From Acanthaster planci (taxonomy: Eukaryota; Echinodermata; Asteroidea; Valvatida; Acanthasteridae), in NCBI RefSeq assembly GCF_001949145.1, contig NW_019091414.1, positions 514,111-578,110 on the forward strand: a stretch of DNA of 64,000 bases, in the 5' to 3' direction. How positions within the stretch are numbered: position 1 is the stretch's first letter; each line of letters begins with the position of its first letter. Positions 39,655 to 54,489 of this stretch are shown in pieces. Position numbers and translations under genes: made by a program. The notes under the pieces were generated by a model. It was not told the origin of the DNA, searched no databases, and saw only the letters and a program-made list of their open reading frames with translations.

Positions 39655-42600
39655 CTGTCAAACGAGAATGAGTGACAGGTAATCAATGCTTTGTCGAAAG
39701 CCATAACACAAAAACATCAGCTTTGAAAGAGCTCCCAGCCCTTCTGAAAAATAGGGTCAAGTCTTCATTGATATTGATTACTTTATTAAAAAATGAATCA
39801 AAGATATTTAATACAAAACTGCTGCAAACTGCTTACTAACGACGGTGACCTAAACTACAAATCACAAAATATGGAGGGCCTGACGTTTTGATCCTAGCAG
39901 AATCTTTCTCAAAGGCAAAAAATGACTCAAAGAAAACTTTGCCACAGACAGGTAAACGCCATAAACATGACACATCAGTGTAAACCAACAGAAACTTGCA
40001 GGGGACTGGGTTCAAGATTAAACCTAAAATTCTACTTTCACCAATCCCCCCAAATACTGCAGGTGGGTTGGACGTCCCTTGTTATCCCTGGACTTATGCC
40101 CTTCTCACCTTCCGATGTGGGGAAGTCTTGTCAGCCATTCCTGAATACTGGACCATGTATCTCGCTCGTTGGAAGTAAGACGTGCTCACTTGTACAACAG
40201 CAAGAAGTGGTCAGATTATCAGGAGGTTGAGGTTCTCTTCCAAGGAGATGCTTGGATCATAACGGACACAGTCTCAAGTCTTCCATCTCGCAACTCAATA
40301 AGTGTCAATCCTGAATACACAGACGGAAGGAAACGGATGACATAGAATGACAAGTTTAATGATACCAGGTGTAATGCGGCTGCTACAGCAAGGACAGTAG
40401 ATCTGATTGTAGATCTGCAAATCCAGCCTGAATTGATCAGTACCAAACAGCTGCTTTCAAACTGTCTACAGCGGAAATTCCAAGTAAGGTTTGTCTAGAG
40501 GGTCCCATCCCTAGTAAACATACCAATAAGAAACAATGTCTCTAATCACTATAAACTCTTGGCAACTAGGACAGATGATCATAAAACACCACCTTTCTAT
40601 TGTCACATCACTGTTCTGAAATACAAGCAGCTGCTATGAATTTTTTCAAGTGCTAATACAATGATCTTGATAGACTCAAAATGTCAAGCATCCTACTGTG
40701 AATTCCTGAATTTATGATTTTTTTTAGACGCACATATACGTATAGAGCTACTCCCCTTTAACTTAAATAACAAAAATCACTAATCTGTACAAATACACAT
40801 ACTGTACATGTCCCAGTACATGCATGTATGGTGCTTCATCAGACACAAAAATATTAGAATTTCCTTACTGCAACAGAAATTGTAAGTACAACGGTGCTGC
40901 AGATGAAAAAATATGTAAGTGTAATATTTACTTGGTACGAGTGGTTTATTTGACCCTTAAAATAAAAATGCAACTTCTCTGAGCATGGTGGTCTTACTAA
41001 ATTGACATGACAAGTTCTTTTCACTGAAGCAACTCCATGTGAAAGCTTGCCAACCACACAAAAAGGGTGAGTTCAATGCACTAGACAATTGACAAGTTCC
41101 AGGAAAAATGAAATCTGAATAGGGCCACAACACTGAATGGTCCTGGCAGTTCCTATATGTATCTTTAGGACTATTTCTATTTGAAAGGTCGACAATATCC
41201 TTAAAGTAAAAGTACATGTCCGTACAAAGTGTACCGGTTAATGTTACTTTTTCTTTGTACTGGTACATCCTGGTTTATACTACAGGAGCATATACAAGTA
41301 CATGTACTAGTAAATGAATTTACAAAACATAACAGACAACCTCAGAAAAAAAGAAACCTTAAACTTAAACTTGACATTTATCTTCATCTCTATTTTGGTA
41401 ACTGATCAAATTATACAGACAGATATGCTTGACGAACATCACGCCAGAATAGCTTCAGGGCAGGATATACAATTTGCTCAAATTTCTAAACGTTGATCTT
41501 TCACTGTACAAATATCTGATAAATATGACAATACTTCAACATTAAACGGAGAAAAAAAATCTTGCATTCTAACTGTCAAGAACTTTCCCGCTATGAGACA
41601 AGGATAAGATGGATTTAAAGCTTCTACCGTACCCTCTCCTTGGATGATATCTGATAGGGATGGATTCTATTTTAGCTCAAGATTTGTCCTCCAGGAAGGA
41701 AAGATTACCGAGTCAACAATACCGCTACCTTGTATTCCATTTCAAAATCTTTTTATTTTTTATCCTGCATGAGGGACAGATGCAAGCAAGGGTTGACAGA
41801 GCTCTTATCCTCTACAAAGCCCTTCACAAAAGATACTTCTGAAAGCACTAACTCTGTGCATGAACATTACTCAATTATAGACGCCAAGTTTGTTTACTAC
41901 CAGTATATCGCATGCAATATGGGTACACACTCATATAAATGGTACATGTACATCGCTGTATGCTTCCCAGGTAAAGTGACTTATTGAATGTACATCTACG
42001 GTAAACACGGATCTTTGTACATGTACATGTATATCCAAGAATTATTTGAATGTAATTTCTACACTGAAACCAGCAAGATTTCCATGCAATCCTTACAACA
42101 AATAAAGATGCTCCTTTTATGTCACAAAGTCTGCCACTAAACTTCAAGCTCGAGGGTGTAACCTACTGATATTTGGGCCAGCAGTTTTAAAAGTAGACAT
42201 ATATACTGAACCATACTAGGAATTTATAAAGTTCCCAGTTTGTTAAACCAAATTTGGTAAATCCAACATTCATCTACAATGCATTTAAGTGTCACTGTTG
42301 ATATTTTATTCTATTTATGCATTTATTTTTACAAGGTTATCATTTTTTTTAAGAAGTCAAAACGCTTTCACTTCCACTTGTTCAGTAAGCCCAACAATCT
42401 GACACCGTGGGCAGACTGAGGTAAACCAAGCAAAAATTAAAAACACTTAGCTCAGTGGTACCCAGTTACCTACAAATGCAACATAAGGCCTCAACTTCCA
42501 AACATTCCATGGCACAAAACCACCAAAAATGTACTGACCTCAACCCATTGACAGATGAAAACCTACAACATTTGAGGGGATGTACATATACATGTACTTA

Positions 42601-42990
42601 ATCCATACTCCAATTATAACCACATTCTAAAAATACCGGGAGAGTGGTAAAAAAAATTTCTAGACATGTGAGCAAGCTGAGAGAAACTGGAATGCACTTG
42701 ACCTCTTCCTGACCCTAATTATGCCAAACCCAAGAGGTCACCAGACCCAAGTGACCTCAATCCTGTTCTGAAAAGATCAGAGTGATTAGATTTCCTGTTG
42801 AGCTCAGATAAGAAGTTTTTGGAAAGGGATGATTGCTAGACTGAACTTTAATCTTCTTGAAATAGCTCTATTTTGGTAACAAACAAATTTGGTTACAAAC
42901 ACAGTGGTGACTGGTGTTGCCAACCAATTGTGAACTGTCTATAATGTTGAGTATTTACATGTAATGATTAACGTGTGATGTGAAGATTAA

Positions 42991-43350
42991 CCGTAACCCT
43001 CCCATATCTTCCAAAATCCTTTTCTGCAAAGTGGAGGAATTTGGAGGATTTTGTACAGCAAAAGTGCATGGCTAATTCTGAAGGATGCCATATGTAAAGG
43101 TCGTGGATTAGACCTTACATGTATGTTGTTTGTGCTTAGTCAAGCACAAATTCAGCCCGATATTTCTTTTGAATCACCTGCACAGTTCAAGAGTGCCATT
43201 CACACTGCCTCAACATAATGACAGGAATTGCCAGAGGATTTTGAGGGATTTTGGTGGATATGGGCTGAATGCAATTTTTTCATTCTGAAAATCTGAGAAT
43301 TTCAGAGGATTCAGGATGGCTCCCAGTAAAAAGGACCCAGGGAGTTTGGG
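42991..43350 (-). mobile_element. 360-bp TTAA-flanked MITE of the CCCTAACCCTC family, inverted copy
   Basis: TTAA flanks at 42987-42990 and 43351-43354. The left end is CCGTAACCCTCCC. The right end, reverse-complemented, is CCCAAACTCCCTGGGTCC and continues CTTTTTAC, matching the left end of the 38866 copy. Read from the other strand its centre matches that copy (GTCAAGCACAAATTCAGCCC), so the two are in opposite orientation. It is more diverged at its ends. Confidence 0.75.
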
Positions 43351-44548
43351 TTAAAATACAAATGCACACATACATGTACTTAATTACAATGTACATTTGA
43401 ACATGTATGATGCATGTACATGTATGCTATAGGCCTTAAACAACACAGTGACTGACAGGACCATCTGAAAGATAACACAGGGCAGGAAATGTTAATACTT
43501 AATGTACCGGTACCTGTATCTCAAGACTAGCTCATTTCAGATCTTTGGCAGGAAAGAAATAACATGCACAAGTACTACCGCTCTGACCTGGCCAAAAGAC
43601 GTGGTGTACACTCATATCAACGACAAGACAGAGTAAAAGAAAAAAGAGAATAATAACAATGGTGAGAATGATGATGTGCTCCAAGTATGAATGACATGCA
43701 CAAAACACTGCCAACACAGATCCCATATTAACTGAGGGTTATGCATCTCTGCTCCTGACCTCACATACCAACACCAAGAAAGGTCAAAGAAACAAATAGC
43801 TGACCGATTCATTCAAGGGTGCATTCACTAACCACCAACAGTATCAGAAATTGTCACCAACATACACAATAATTGAATTCACCTGCTGACCTTACAAACC
43901 TGCTTAGACTTCTGGAGTTTAACACTGTTCTAATGTCCACTTTGTTTTGTTTTCAAGTACATGTACTTGTAACTGAAAAGGTGATGATGTACCATACCCG
44001 TACCCGTATGTACCATAAGAGGATGTACATATACTGGTATGTAAAAGATGATGCTTACATGTAGCATCTTATTGCATAGAGTGATTTCAAATCTAATGGA
44101 CGGAGGTTTAAAACTATCGGTACAGGTACTTTCTCAAACAGAACAAATGTCTGATAGCATGATTTTTACCAAAGGAAATGATTTTACCAATTTTATCATG
44201 CTGTAAATATCTAACAGTATTAACCATGTTGTCAAGATTGTCCATATAAGTCAACTCTTTAAAACTTGGTGATCATACTTTCATATCCATGTATGAGCTA
44301 ACTGTACATGTACATGTACTATGACTTCAAATCGAATCACGCCTCGACTGTACATGTACATGTAAGATGTTGAGGAAATCTACCAATAAACTGGAACCCC
44401 ACACCACCTCATCACAGCAGTAATAGTTACTAGTAAATGTACCAGTATGATACAATGACGGAACAGCTGCAAAAAAAAAAGAAAGGAAGTAGTGGTACTT
44501 ATGTTTAACAAAAGGTCTACAGCAGCACTACACATGTTTGGTTCCACA

Positions 44549-44575
44549 CGTGTACATGTACATGTACATGTACAC
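44549..44575. repeat. Array of the self-complementary unit GTACAT
   Basis: Four consecutive GTACAT units form a perfect palindromic run, the clearest example of the words scattered between about 33 kb and 63.5 kb. Others lie near 50917-50937, 47600-47625 and 33760-33785. Confidence 0.85.
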
Positions 44576-47500
44576 ATTAGTCTGATTCAAAAACCACACC
44601 CTTTTCAACATGTACATTATACCACACACCTTCATGTACTGGTACTCGTATGTGTTACGCTGGGTACCAGTACATGTAGGTACCGGTAGTTAATGTAATA
44701 TGTTTGGGTTCTCCATAAACACAGATGTTGCAACCAGAAGTTATCTTTATTTCCAGGCTTTGATCTCTTGCCAAGTTTTTGTGACCATGGTACCTCTAAT
44801 TTTTTGATAACCTAGCACATGATTATAAGCTTTCAAAATAGAAAGAAGTCTTGAGTACGAAGCCAAATTTCCGGGTGGCTTTTCATATTTAACGGATGTG
44901 TCAATCTACATTGTTTTTCCTTCTAGGAATCCTTATGCACAGATCTATATCACAGTTCCTCGATTCAATTCAATAATGCTCATTAGGCATGTCTGTTTGG
45001 TGAAAACACACATTTTGGAATTATGCTTAAAGTGACTCATTCTACAAAGTACACAAAGCTGTCATGAACCGTAATTCTATACTTGGCCAGCATGTTTTTA
45101 TGGATTATGAACAAACTGGCATACTGGTAAAGAACTTGAAAGGGTTGGAGGGCAGAATATACATGTAAATGAAAAGTTAAGCTTACCTTTTTAGCATACA
45201 TGTATATATACAGTACAAACCCATTAGACATGTACATATAGGTACATATAGGTACACTCCACCGGTACTTTCAACAGGAGCAATGACAAGGCAAGTGGTT
45301 ATCAGCCATATACCCCTGGTACATACAGTCTGGTAGCAATATTGGCTGTATTCTTTTAAATTTCAGATTATTCAACTAACAATCTCATGATCGGAAGAAA
45401 TAAAAACAAAACATAAAATTCTTTTATGCAGGGTTGATGCACTTATTACATGTACCTACAAAACATAGGTGATTGGCCATGCAAACCACACCTTTTGACA
45501 ATAAATCTGATTGATTCTCATTGTGACTGTGACAATCATTCCTCTGTAATTCCAGGTAGGCCTACCCGTACATCTACAAGGACATGAAGAGAATGAATGA
45601 AGAGAAAACAAATGCTGGTCTACAAGTATGAAATCATGACACCAGTAGTACCTGTCCCATAACGTCATGTTTGGATAAGGCGAGAGATGTTTCACCAACT
45701 GTACATGTACATAAGCTCAGCAGACTGCTCAAATTTTTAAAACCCTCCAACTCACAAAAGATTTTAATACAGTGTGATATTGCAACCCTTTTCAAAGTAT
45801 ACAAACTCTGTACATGAGGGTATGTGTATACATACAATGTACATACATGTACATGTAACTCAAAAATTTTATTCACTGGTCATAAATGTATTTCCACTGA
45901 CACAAAACTAAAAATAACACAAGTACACATACATGTATCAAAAAGAGACAAAAATATTGGTTTAGAGAGGGTTTTGAGGTGGTAATTCACGAAACATAAA
46001 CCATAAATATTGCTTTGTAAATCAGGAAGAGGACAAGTAAGCTATACATGTGGAAATGAACAGGATTCAACAGTAAGAGGACATTGTCAGCATATTTTGT
46101 TCTCAAAGCTTCCTTACACAAATTGCATCAGGACGAAAGGAATGCCTGGTTAGACATGACAGACACATTAGTGACAGGAGCCATGTAGGCACAAGCACAC
46201 CACAAGTCAAGAGATGCATCACTTCAATGCTGACATACAGCTACCATTCTTTCTTATACAGCTAACTATAAATAGAGTTAGCCAGGTGGCACATGCATGA
46301 GGGTGACTCATGGTTCTGGGGGTTCAGGGATTGGCTCTTATTTCTTGGAATTATGCAAAGTGCCACATCAGCTCATCTTTAAAGCTCAAGGCTTAGTATT
46401 TACAGCTTGAATTACTTTCCATCACAAGTCTGCAATGTCTGCCCTCATGATGGACAAAGCCACATCAATTTTTAAGCAGGATTGGAACTTTTTAGGCCTA
46501 GGCAGTAGAATAGCAACTCAGATAGAGTGTTACATGTAGGATTAAAACTACATGTACATGTACCTGTACATGTATATCTTGTAAATGATATATTACAGTG
46601 CAGTTATTTCCATTAATCCATCAGCATTGTCTCTTTGTAATTCCATATATGTACCTGTAACAATTCTCTGAATTTGTGCAACAGTGTATATTTATGGATC
46701 GGGAATGTACATCAACATGCATTTAACATTCTCTTTTCTCCAAAAGCCAGTCAATCAAATCACATTCTCTCTCAAAGAAAAGAATTTATTGTACATGTAC
46801 TTTCACACTTACATGTACAAGAAGCTTGAGATCATGCACCTGTCATGTACACAACTTGTGCTTACATTACATGCATTTTTGAACAGTCATGCAAACATTT
46901 CTGAGAACGGGAACTTGAAGATATTTTTCTTCCCATCTACATCATGTATGCAATATCATCCTGGTGTAGGGACTGGGGGAATGGCCATGAAGAACATGCT
47001 TAAAGAATGCATTAAATGATCAGAAAGATGAATTTGTGAAATGGTAATAAAAAGAGACGTCTTAAACATTCATAAATGTCAACTGAATTGAACAATTGAA
47101 TTGTCAAGTCTCATACCGCGCGTGTACATTAATGTATGAATGATCATGTTTTACATCCTTTTGTTTTTTTATCACAAATGTCTGAAACAAATTACTTTCA
47201 ACTTGAAGCGATGTGGACAAACAGGTTTGTGATTTACTTCAAGGTTTTATCTAGGATTAAAATTCATGTATCTGCCTGTTTTTTAGAGGGAAATGAGAAG
47301 ACATGTTAACCAGTGAACATTAGAGTTACATGTATGACGGGACTGTAAAACATGTACATTTTGAACAAGCAAACCTGCTTGCTGCATTTGGTTTTTTGCC
47401 TGTCCTTGGGACAGGTGTATACAGATATACATGTATATGTACATGTACGTGACCAGATGAGACACTGATACCGGTACATGTACATGAATATGCAGACTCA

Positions 47501-49618
47501 ATACCAATTCATGCAGAAACTGACACTATACAGTAGCATTCAACGCCATTCATGGAACTTACATCAGGTGCTTTTACTAAGGCAATGATGCACTGACAGG
47601 TACATGTACATGTACAGAGTACATGTAAGTGTGGGAACCATGGCTACATTCTTACATGTTTGATAAATGTACACAACACAAAAGATTTACTAAAATCCTA
47701 CAACGTGTGTGGTGAAGACTTGTCAAAGTACTCTCTTTGTTGAAAACAACAATAACCAGTTACATGTATCAAAAACTTCTCACGACTGTGAGGAAATGAA
47801 AAGAGTGAATGACTAAACATGGAAGCTTCAAATTGCTCTTTTTACATACCGGTATATACTGTAGTTCACAACTTGCAAAGAATTTTGGGTTGAACTTTGT
47901 GAACTCAGTCACAAAAGGTAAAAAGGTACCCCTCCCCCCAAAAGATTCATCTTCTGTAATCTGGCTCAGATTTTATGCAAATTGTGCATTGGAAAGTGAT
48001 AGAGTAAACAGCTACCTGTACAGTAAGAACTCAGTAAACACTGAACTCTTGTACTGTATGTAGTTGGAGGCCTGACCTCCATGGTGCCGTACTGTAGCAT
48101 GTAATGGTTATAATGATAAACAGGCATTTCTTTCTTTCAGTTTTAACAGCAAACACTGAAGGTTCAAATGCTTCTTGAAGACTGCTGATGATCCAGATGC
48201 GTTATGCAATGAGTCTGGGTCATTTGTAATCTGGCTGGAATTGTATTCCTCCTTGTCCACGTTTCCCTGCCTGACTCCTCTCCTGAGCACGTCTTGAGCA
48301 GACTCGAGGAGCCACAAGTCTGTCTGTACACATCGTTGTCAACCACGTTTGCTTGGTAACCACATGACATACCACCTAAGCCAGATACTTATGTAAATAC
48401 ATATACTGCATGCTTGAAATAATAAACATTAGTTATTGTACAATACATGCACATCTACAGGTATGGCTTTACTTTTAGATGGCTTATGGCTTTTCCATTA
48501 GATTTCTTTACATTCCATTTTGCATTTGTAACACACCGGAATAACCTGATATCATGTACATTGTACCGGTACATACATGTATAAGATATGTGTTCTTGAT
48601 TACTTGATGTAAATGTAATGCTTAAACTTTATACACATTATACAGTGTACATGGATGTGAACTACAGGTGTAAGGACGAGTGTCTGCACTCATGTAGATC
48701 ACAGTATCAAGCAAAACAATGTACAAAGTATTTATGGCATGCTATCTTTTAAGTATACAAGCTGCCAGAAGGTCTCCATAATTGCAGGTGCACTTTGTGA
48801 GAGTGACATTACATATTTTCAGGGTCCCATAAAGAAACATAAATGTACAGTGTACATGTAGGTAAATCATCATCAGTAACCCGATGACAGCGCCGGATAC
48901 CAGTTTCCTGCTGTTATTAATGGTCCTGTCTCGGTCTCTCTATGTCCCCTTGTACTCTGTGCAGGTCTGGCGCTCTGCCAAACTCCCTCTGGGGTCAACC
49001 ACAACAGGAATTCGAGTTGAAGAAATAGGAAGAAGGGAGGGATCGGCTTGGACAAACCCCAGAATGGAAATACTTGAAAGTAGTGTTCTGTGTAACCATG
49101 GCGGCAAGCCAGTACAAGTACATGTACAAAGTCGGATAGAATGTTCCAACATGTACATTGTACATGTATAGAATTTTTCACCACACAAAACATATTGTGC
49201 AGGTGTCATATCCATGAACAATGGAAAGAACTTCTATTCATTTGAGTGTTTACATCTACCTGTGACTGTACAATTACTTAACCCTGATGCCCTTGGCTAT
49301 TTTACTCTGAAGTCTCCTAAATAAATGCACTCCACCAACTCTAGACATGACCTAACTAGTGACACATTCTTTGTGTATACACTAGTACATGAACCAAACT
49401 GAGAAGTCCCTCAAAGTGCAAAGTAACCATGTGCAGACAGCTCCTTCAAAATTATGTTGAAGTATTTCTGGCAGTAATGGTTACCCACTAATGACAAGTG
49501 TGCCTTTAGGATACATGGATTTATCAAATAAAACCACATACCAGTACTGGTAGGCAGGTGGTACATACAATGTAGGAATTATTGTCTGTCTTGAACTACT
49601 GAACTGGAATTAGCTGTG

Positions 49619-49639
49619 TATATATATATATATATATAT
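49619..49639. repeat. TA dinucleotide microsatellite
   Basis: About ten uninterrupted TA units between GTG and TGTATGG. Confidence 0.95.
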
Positions 49640-50350
49640 GTATGGATGTGTACTATAGAAAGAACAAAATCACAGGCTTGTTGAGTTCTCTCAGTTTTTA
49701 ATTGAAAACTATATGTATAAACCTTGTTTCTACAAATTTGCTAAAAGTGACTTGTGAAACCTTTCAACAATTTGTTAAATGTCCGTGTAGTAATAGGACC
49801 TACTCTTCAAGAATAAATGTGATTCAAATGGCCACCATACCAAATCACTATGTACAAAGTGTTCACAATATCTGATTTATGGCTAGGTACCAGTAGATCT
49901 GAAATTTTCTAAAATAAGCTGCTCCTGGCTTTGTTCATGGTGTACTTATCAAGTAACACCACTGATAAGCCAGTATGCCACCTGTTCCCAATGAACTTCA
50001 GCATGTTACTGTTAAAAACTGTTTATACATTGCAAATAAGATTTTACTGTTGGTTAAATATCAACAAAGACATCTGCTGTGCCTATGTACATTTCCAAAA
50101 CCTCATTCAAAGATGATTCATTTGTTGTTAGTGATGTATGTTGATTCATTCATTCAAAATACCCGGTACATGTACTGCTTACAAATCCACTTTAACATGC
50201 CCACAACAAAGAGTTGAATACAAATATCTTGTACAAGTTTTTATCTTAATTAATAATAAGGAAACATTTACCTACAGGGGCCTACATGTACATTACAGAA
50301 CAAATATGCTCACCCGCATACGACAATACCAATCACTAGCTGAGGTGTAA

Positions 50351-50540
50351 AATTAGTTGGAAAAGCTTTCTTAAATAGATGAGTTTTTAGAACAGTCTTG
50401 AATGTGTCAACGATTAGGCATTTCTTAAATCAAAGGGCAGGTTGTTCCAAAGCCTAAGAGCTGGACAAACAAATGCGCATGTCTCCAAGAGTAGCCTTAC
50501 ATGTAGTTCTACGACAGGGATGACTAAGGATCAACCTTTC
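50351..50540. repeat. Interspersed repeat, copy 1 (related to 63493-63750)
   Basis: It contains TAGATGAGTTTTTAGAACAG, then GGGCAGGTTGTTCCAAAGCC and a CTGGACAAACAAATGCGC segment. This is the order seen in a repeat common in invertebrate genomes, whose right half is also present near 63640-63745. The class (SINE or LINE tail) is not settled. Confidence 0.4.
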
Positions 50541-53500
50541 AAGAATTACACAAGAATTCAGGAAAGTTGTATACATACTGTAGGCCCTACACGTACATGT
50601 TCATAACCCACAACACAATGGCAATTCATATACAAGTAGGAAAGCAGTTAACTTGTAAGAACCTACAACCTCCAAAATATACATGTATGTACGGAGTCTC
50701 CTAAAAACATCCATGTACATTTAATGAGCATGTGCCTGTGCCTTGGTACATGTATATGTACATGTATACTAATATACCAGTACACGTATCGTCAGTACAT
50801 GTGATTTGATACACTGTACTGTCATCAACAGCACACATAAGGTGGGGAAAAAGTCAACTTTAATGTACATGTACAAATACCATACCAGTGTGTGCAGCCT
50901 TGTACTAGTGCAAGTTACATGTACATGTACATGTAAAGTGCCACTTCATGAACATGTTAGAATGTCATGTACATGTCATGTACGTGTACTAGTACATACA
51001 TGTATCTAACTGTACTCATATGGTAGTCATTTCAACGTTCCAGTGGCATGTATGTAAAATGTTCATGTACATGTGTATTTAACAATCACATCATGACTGC
51101 ATCATATGCAGCACAAAAAAGTACAAAAATGTATCATTACAATATATACAATGTACATGCACACGTGTTTTGAAATTCAATGTAACACACAACAGTTTGT
51201 CAAGAGTACAATTATGACAATCTGTGTTGGTAGCCTCCCCCCCTTTATAATGGTACATCCTGTTGGCAAGCTGCCAGCCACTTAAGTAAAGGTCAAAGGG
51301 TTGATGTGTGGGTTAGGGACGAGCACAACAATTCCTGTCAGCAGATAATTATTTACCATACCCGTGGGGCTCAATAAAGTTATATGGGGACTCATTTTGT
51401 GGCATACAGCTTACTGGATTCACAGGAAAGAAACAATTACTGAACATGTACATGTGTCAATTCAATCATTATTTCACAGCAACTTCAGAGACTGTTTCTG
51501 ATGGGGATGGGATTACAGACCTGTGTTAGGTTGTTTGTTTGGGTTAAAAACTTGTTAAGAACTATGACAATATCCAAGCTAAAAATTATTATTTTTGTCT
51601 TTTCGGTTTACAGAGTCCGGGAAAGGATCCAGAAAAAAAAGTGTCAAATGTATAAAAATGGCAAAAACTGATGGCTGATATTTGCATGTTTACCACCGAC
51701 TGCATTGAACATGTACATGTACGGTACATGTACACCTGTGCACTGTGCTTCAGGTACCAGTACATGAACATCAAGGGAAAAAAATTGGATTCGGTCTCAT
51801 ATGAACGTCATCAAGTCCTGATATGATTCATACCCGGACTAAAGAAACCAAGAATTGTTTGTTTTCAGGATTGAGAAATTTCTACCTCAGCCAGAATAGA
51901 TTTCATATGCTTGTACCAGTAAATGGAAGTAAAAAAGTTTTATAAATTCATTTTACAGAGACTAAAATGTTTTCCAGTAAAGGATTATGACTTATTTTCA
52001 AATTTTGGGAAAAATCATTTTAAATCAATATGTCATATTTCACTACTTGAAAGTACATGTAGTTGAATGTGTTACACAAATCACACCTACCCTACAAGTA
52101 ATGGAGACAGTTGAATTCTACATGATGTAGCGGTACATGTATTGTAAATGTATGCATATGGACGACATACATAAATTTTCAATACATACATGTGCATGTA
52201 CCAAATAGTGTCCATGTTTTTACACATAACACACTCTGCACATGTAAGTAATTCATACGGCAGTAGGGGATTCCCACCCTTCCTGCTTGATGATGAAATC
52301 GCCGAGATGACAGAATCTGCCTTCCTATTTCAATCTTATTTGTTCAATTGCCTTACAGTTTCCCATCATTTTCAGACAATTGGTCATGATTGGGTGCAAA
52401 CATTCAGAAGCATTTAGAAACAAAATCTTCTAGGAAACGCTGTCCATTCTAAGACAAACAACCCATACATGTACCGGTACATACAAATAAAGTACTTGTC
52501 CTTATTTGTTCGGATAAAAATGCCAAGGAATTTCATGCTCAGAGGTAAACAAGTCAGTATACCGGTACAACCGGATCTCAGTATTCTGTGGGCATTTTTT
52601 CCCTCTGGCCAACAAAACCATCAATACTTCAGCGCCGATCAAATTCCAGAGCCAAAAATATCTTTGATTGATTCTTTTTTTAAAAGAGTGTGTATTACTA
52701 TTCATATTTCTCCTAGTAAGACTTTTCTTCAATTGGTTTAGAAGACATGTACATGTACCGGTACTTGCACTCTACACATGTTAAAAATAGAGATTTTCAC
52801 ACCACACGGATAGTGTGATTTCCCCCACTGTTTTGTTGAGCAGCTTTGTCACATGCTTTTTAACTGCTGCATATAAATTTAATGTACTGGAATGAAACAG
52901 TCAAATATGACATTTCTGTGCAATGGCTGCTGCTTTCACTTCGTATGCGGTGTTGACAGCACTTGACAATGAAAAACAAAAAATACATGCAACACACTTG
53001 AACCAAATTTGGAAACAATTTGGGTAAGATTAGTCATGCAATCACCATCTACATGTACATTATGTAGCAATACCATGCCCTACATGTATATACTGGCCCA
53101 CATGTACCGGTAGATCCCATTAAAACCAAAACAAAATTAATCACACATAAATTAAAAGGCAATATACATGTACAGTACATGTACAGGTAATATTTATCTG
53201 TAATAAGACCAAATCTAAATCCCCAAAAGATTTGTTCCTAGGAATCTACAACTACTAAATATTTCTGGCTAGAATTTCACTTGATGTACACGTATGGCAT
53301 GATTGTAGTAGACTCATGTGCATTCTGTCTGTTTTGGGTTTCTCTAACACATTTGAAGGAACTCAGATCTTTTTTTGTCCTTTCAAAGCAATGAAACAAA
53401 ATCATGCACAATTTTCACCAAATATTGCAAACTGAACCAAGGTTCTGATGCAATGACAATACCTTTCATTACAGTCCTTTTGTACATGTTCCAGTACATA

Positions 53501-54471
53501 CAGATTTCAAAATACAAAGTTACTGTGGTTATTAATCTTGAATTTCCCTGTATACCGTACACACAGTTGTTTCTATTGATTATGACCATCTGGTTTGTAA
53601 AAAGTAATACAACATATGTACATACATGTACATCATACACGTGCAATGCACTGGTACATGTAGTTCCCAAAACAGGAAGGAACTGTTTCCAAAAGTACCG
53701 GTACATGTGCTTTGTAGGAAAAGTCCGGATCTTCCTTTGTTTTACATAGCCACAAAAATGAAGTCAAGTGTACTGGTATCGTACACGTGGGTGTGTACGG
53801 TAGAACTTACCGGTAGAAGGTGAACCTAAAAAATGTATCAATGTACTCTGAACAGGTGTACAATGATTTCACTCAAATGCACAACACACGCCAACTCATT
53901 CGCTACAGTATAATCCTCCTACGTGTACATCTGTCAAAAGCTAATGGCTGATTTTAGATGGAATCAAAATGAAGAGAAGAAACCAGTTTCTGTTCAGAAA
54001 CATAACAAACACTGTACGTGTACAGTATGTGTGCCTTACTGGTAGGTCATGGCATGCTGAAACATTTGATTTTGGCAGATTCAGTGCAGGTACATGTATA
54101 CCATATGTGAATGCACAAATACTCTTGATTTCGAAATAGTCCTGGGTAACAGGACATTAAATCAGAATTACCAGTATTACACAGAATTAGACTATCTGTG
54201 TTTTAATACTACTGGGACCTCCTAGCCTGACACTAACTGTGACATACCGGTACATGGACACGCCTCATGGTCAGCAATTCCCATTAACACCTCTCTATCT
54301 GTCCCTTTTTAAAACTCATTTCCGAGAAATTCCAAGTACAATGGTGAACCCTTTCCAACATGTAATTCACAATCAGAAAATCAATAAAACTTTTAACATC
54401 TGACTATTAGCTTGTCCCCAGGAAACCTGATTATCTGATAAAAGCTTTTCTGATACCAGTAAGCTTGGTTG

Positions 54472-54489
54472 ACACACACACACACACAC
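54472..54489. repeat. AC dinucleotide microsatellite
   Basis: Nine AC units in an uninterrupted run. Confidence 0.9.

Larger units (their letters stand above)
39655..50350 (-). other. Long non-coding stretch upstream of the ANKRD N-terminal exon (left part)
   Basis: No supported exon. Near 39870-40450 a GC-richer patch starts with GGGCCTGACGTTTTGATCCT and AATCTTTCTCAAAGGC, reminiscent of transposon-associated repeats of marine invertebrates; its class is not identified. GTACATGTAC words are dense, for example 44549-44575, 46551-46572 and 47600-47625. GC-richer patches at 48160-48370 and 48885-49115 were examined as exons but not supported. Confidence 0.5.

Noticed and set aside
39870-40450. 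GC-richer patch as a coding exon of a new gene
   Set aside because: Frames are broken, and the start resembles a transposon-associated repeat; no family match was recognised.
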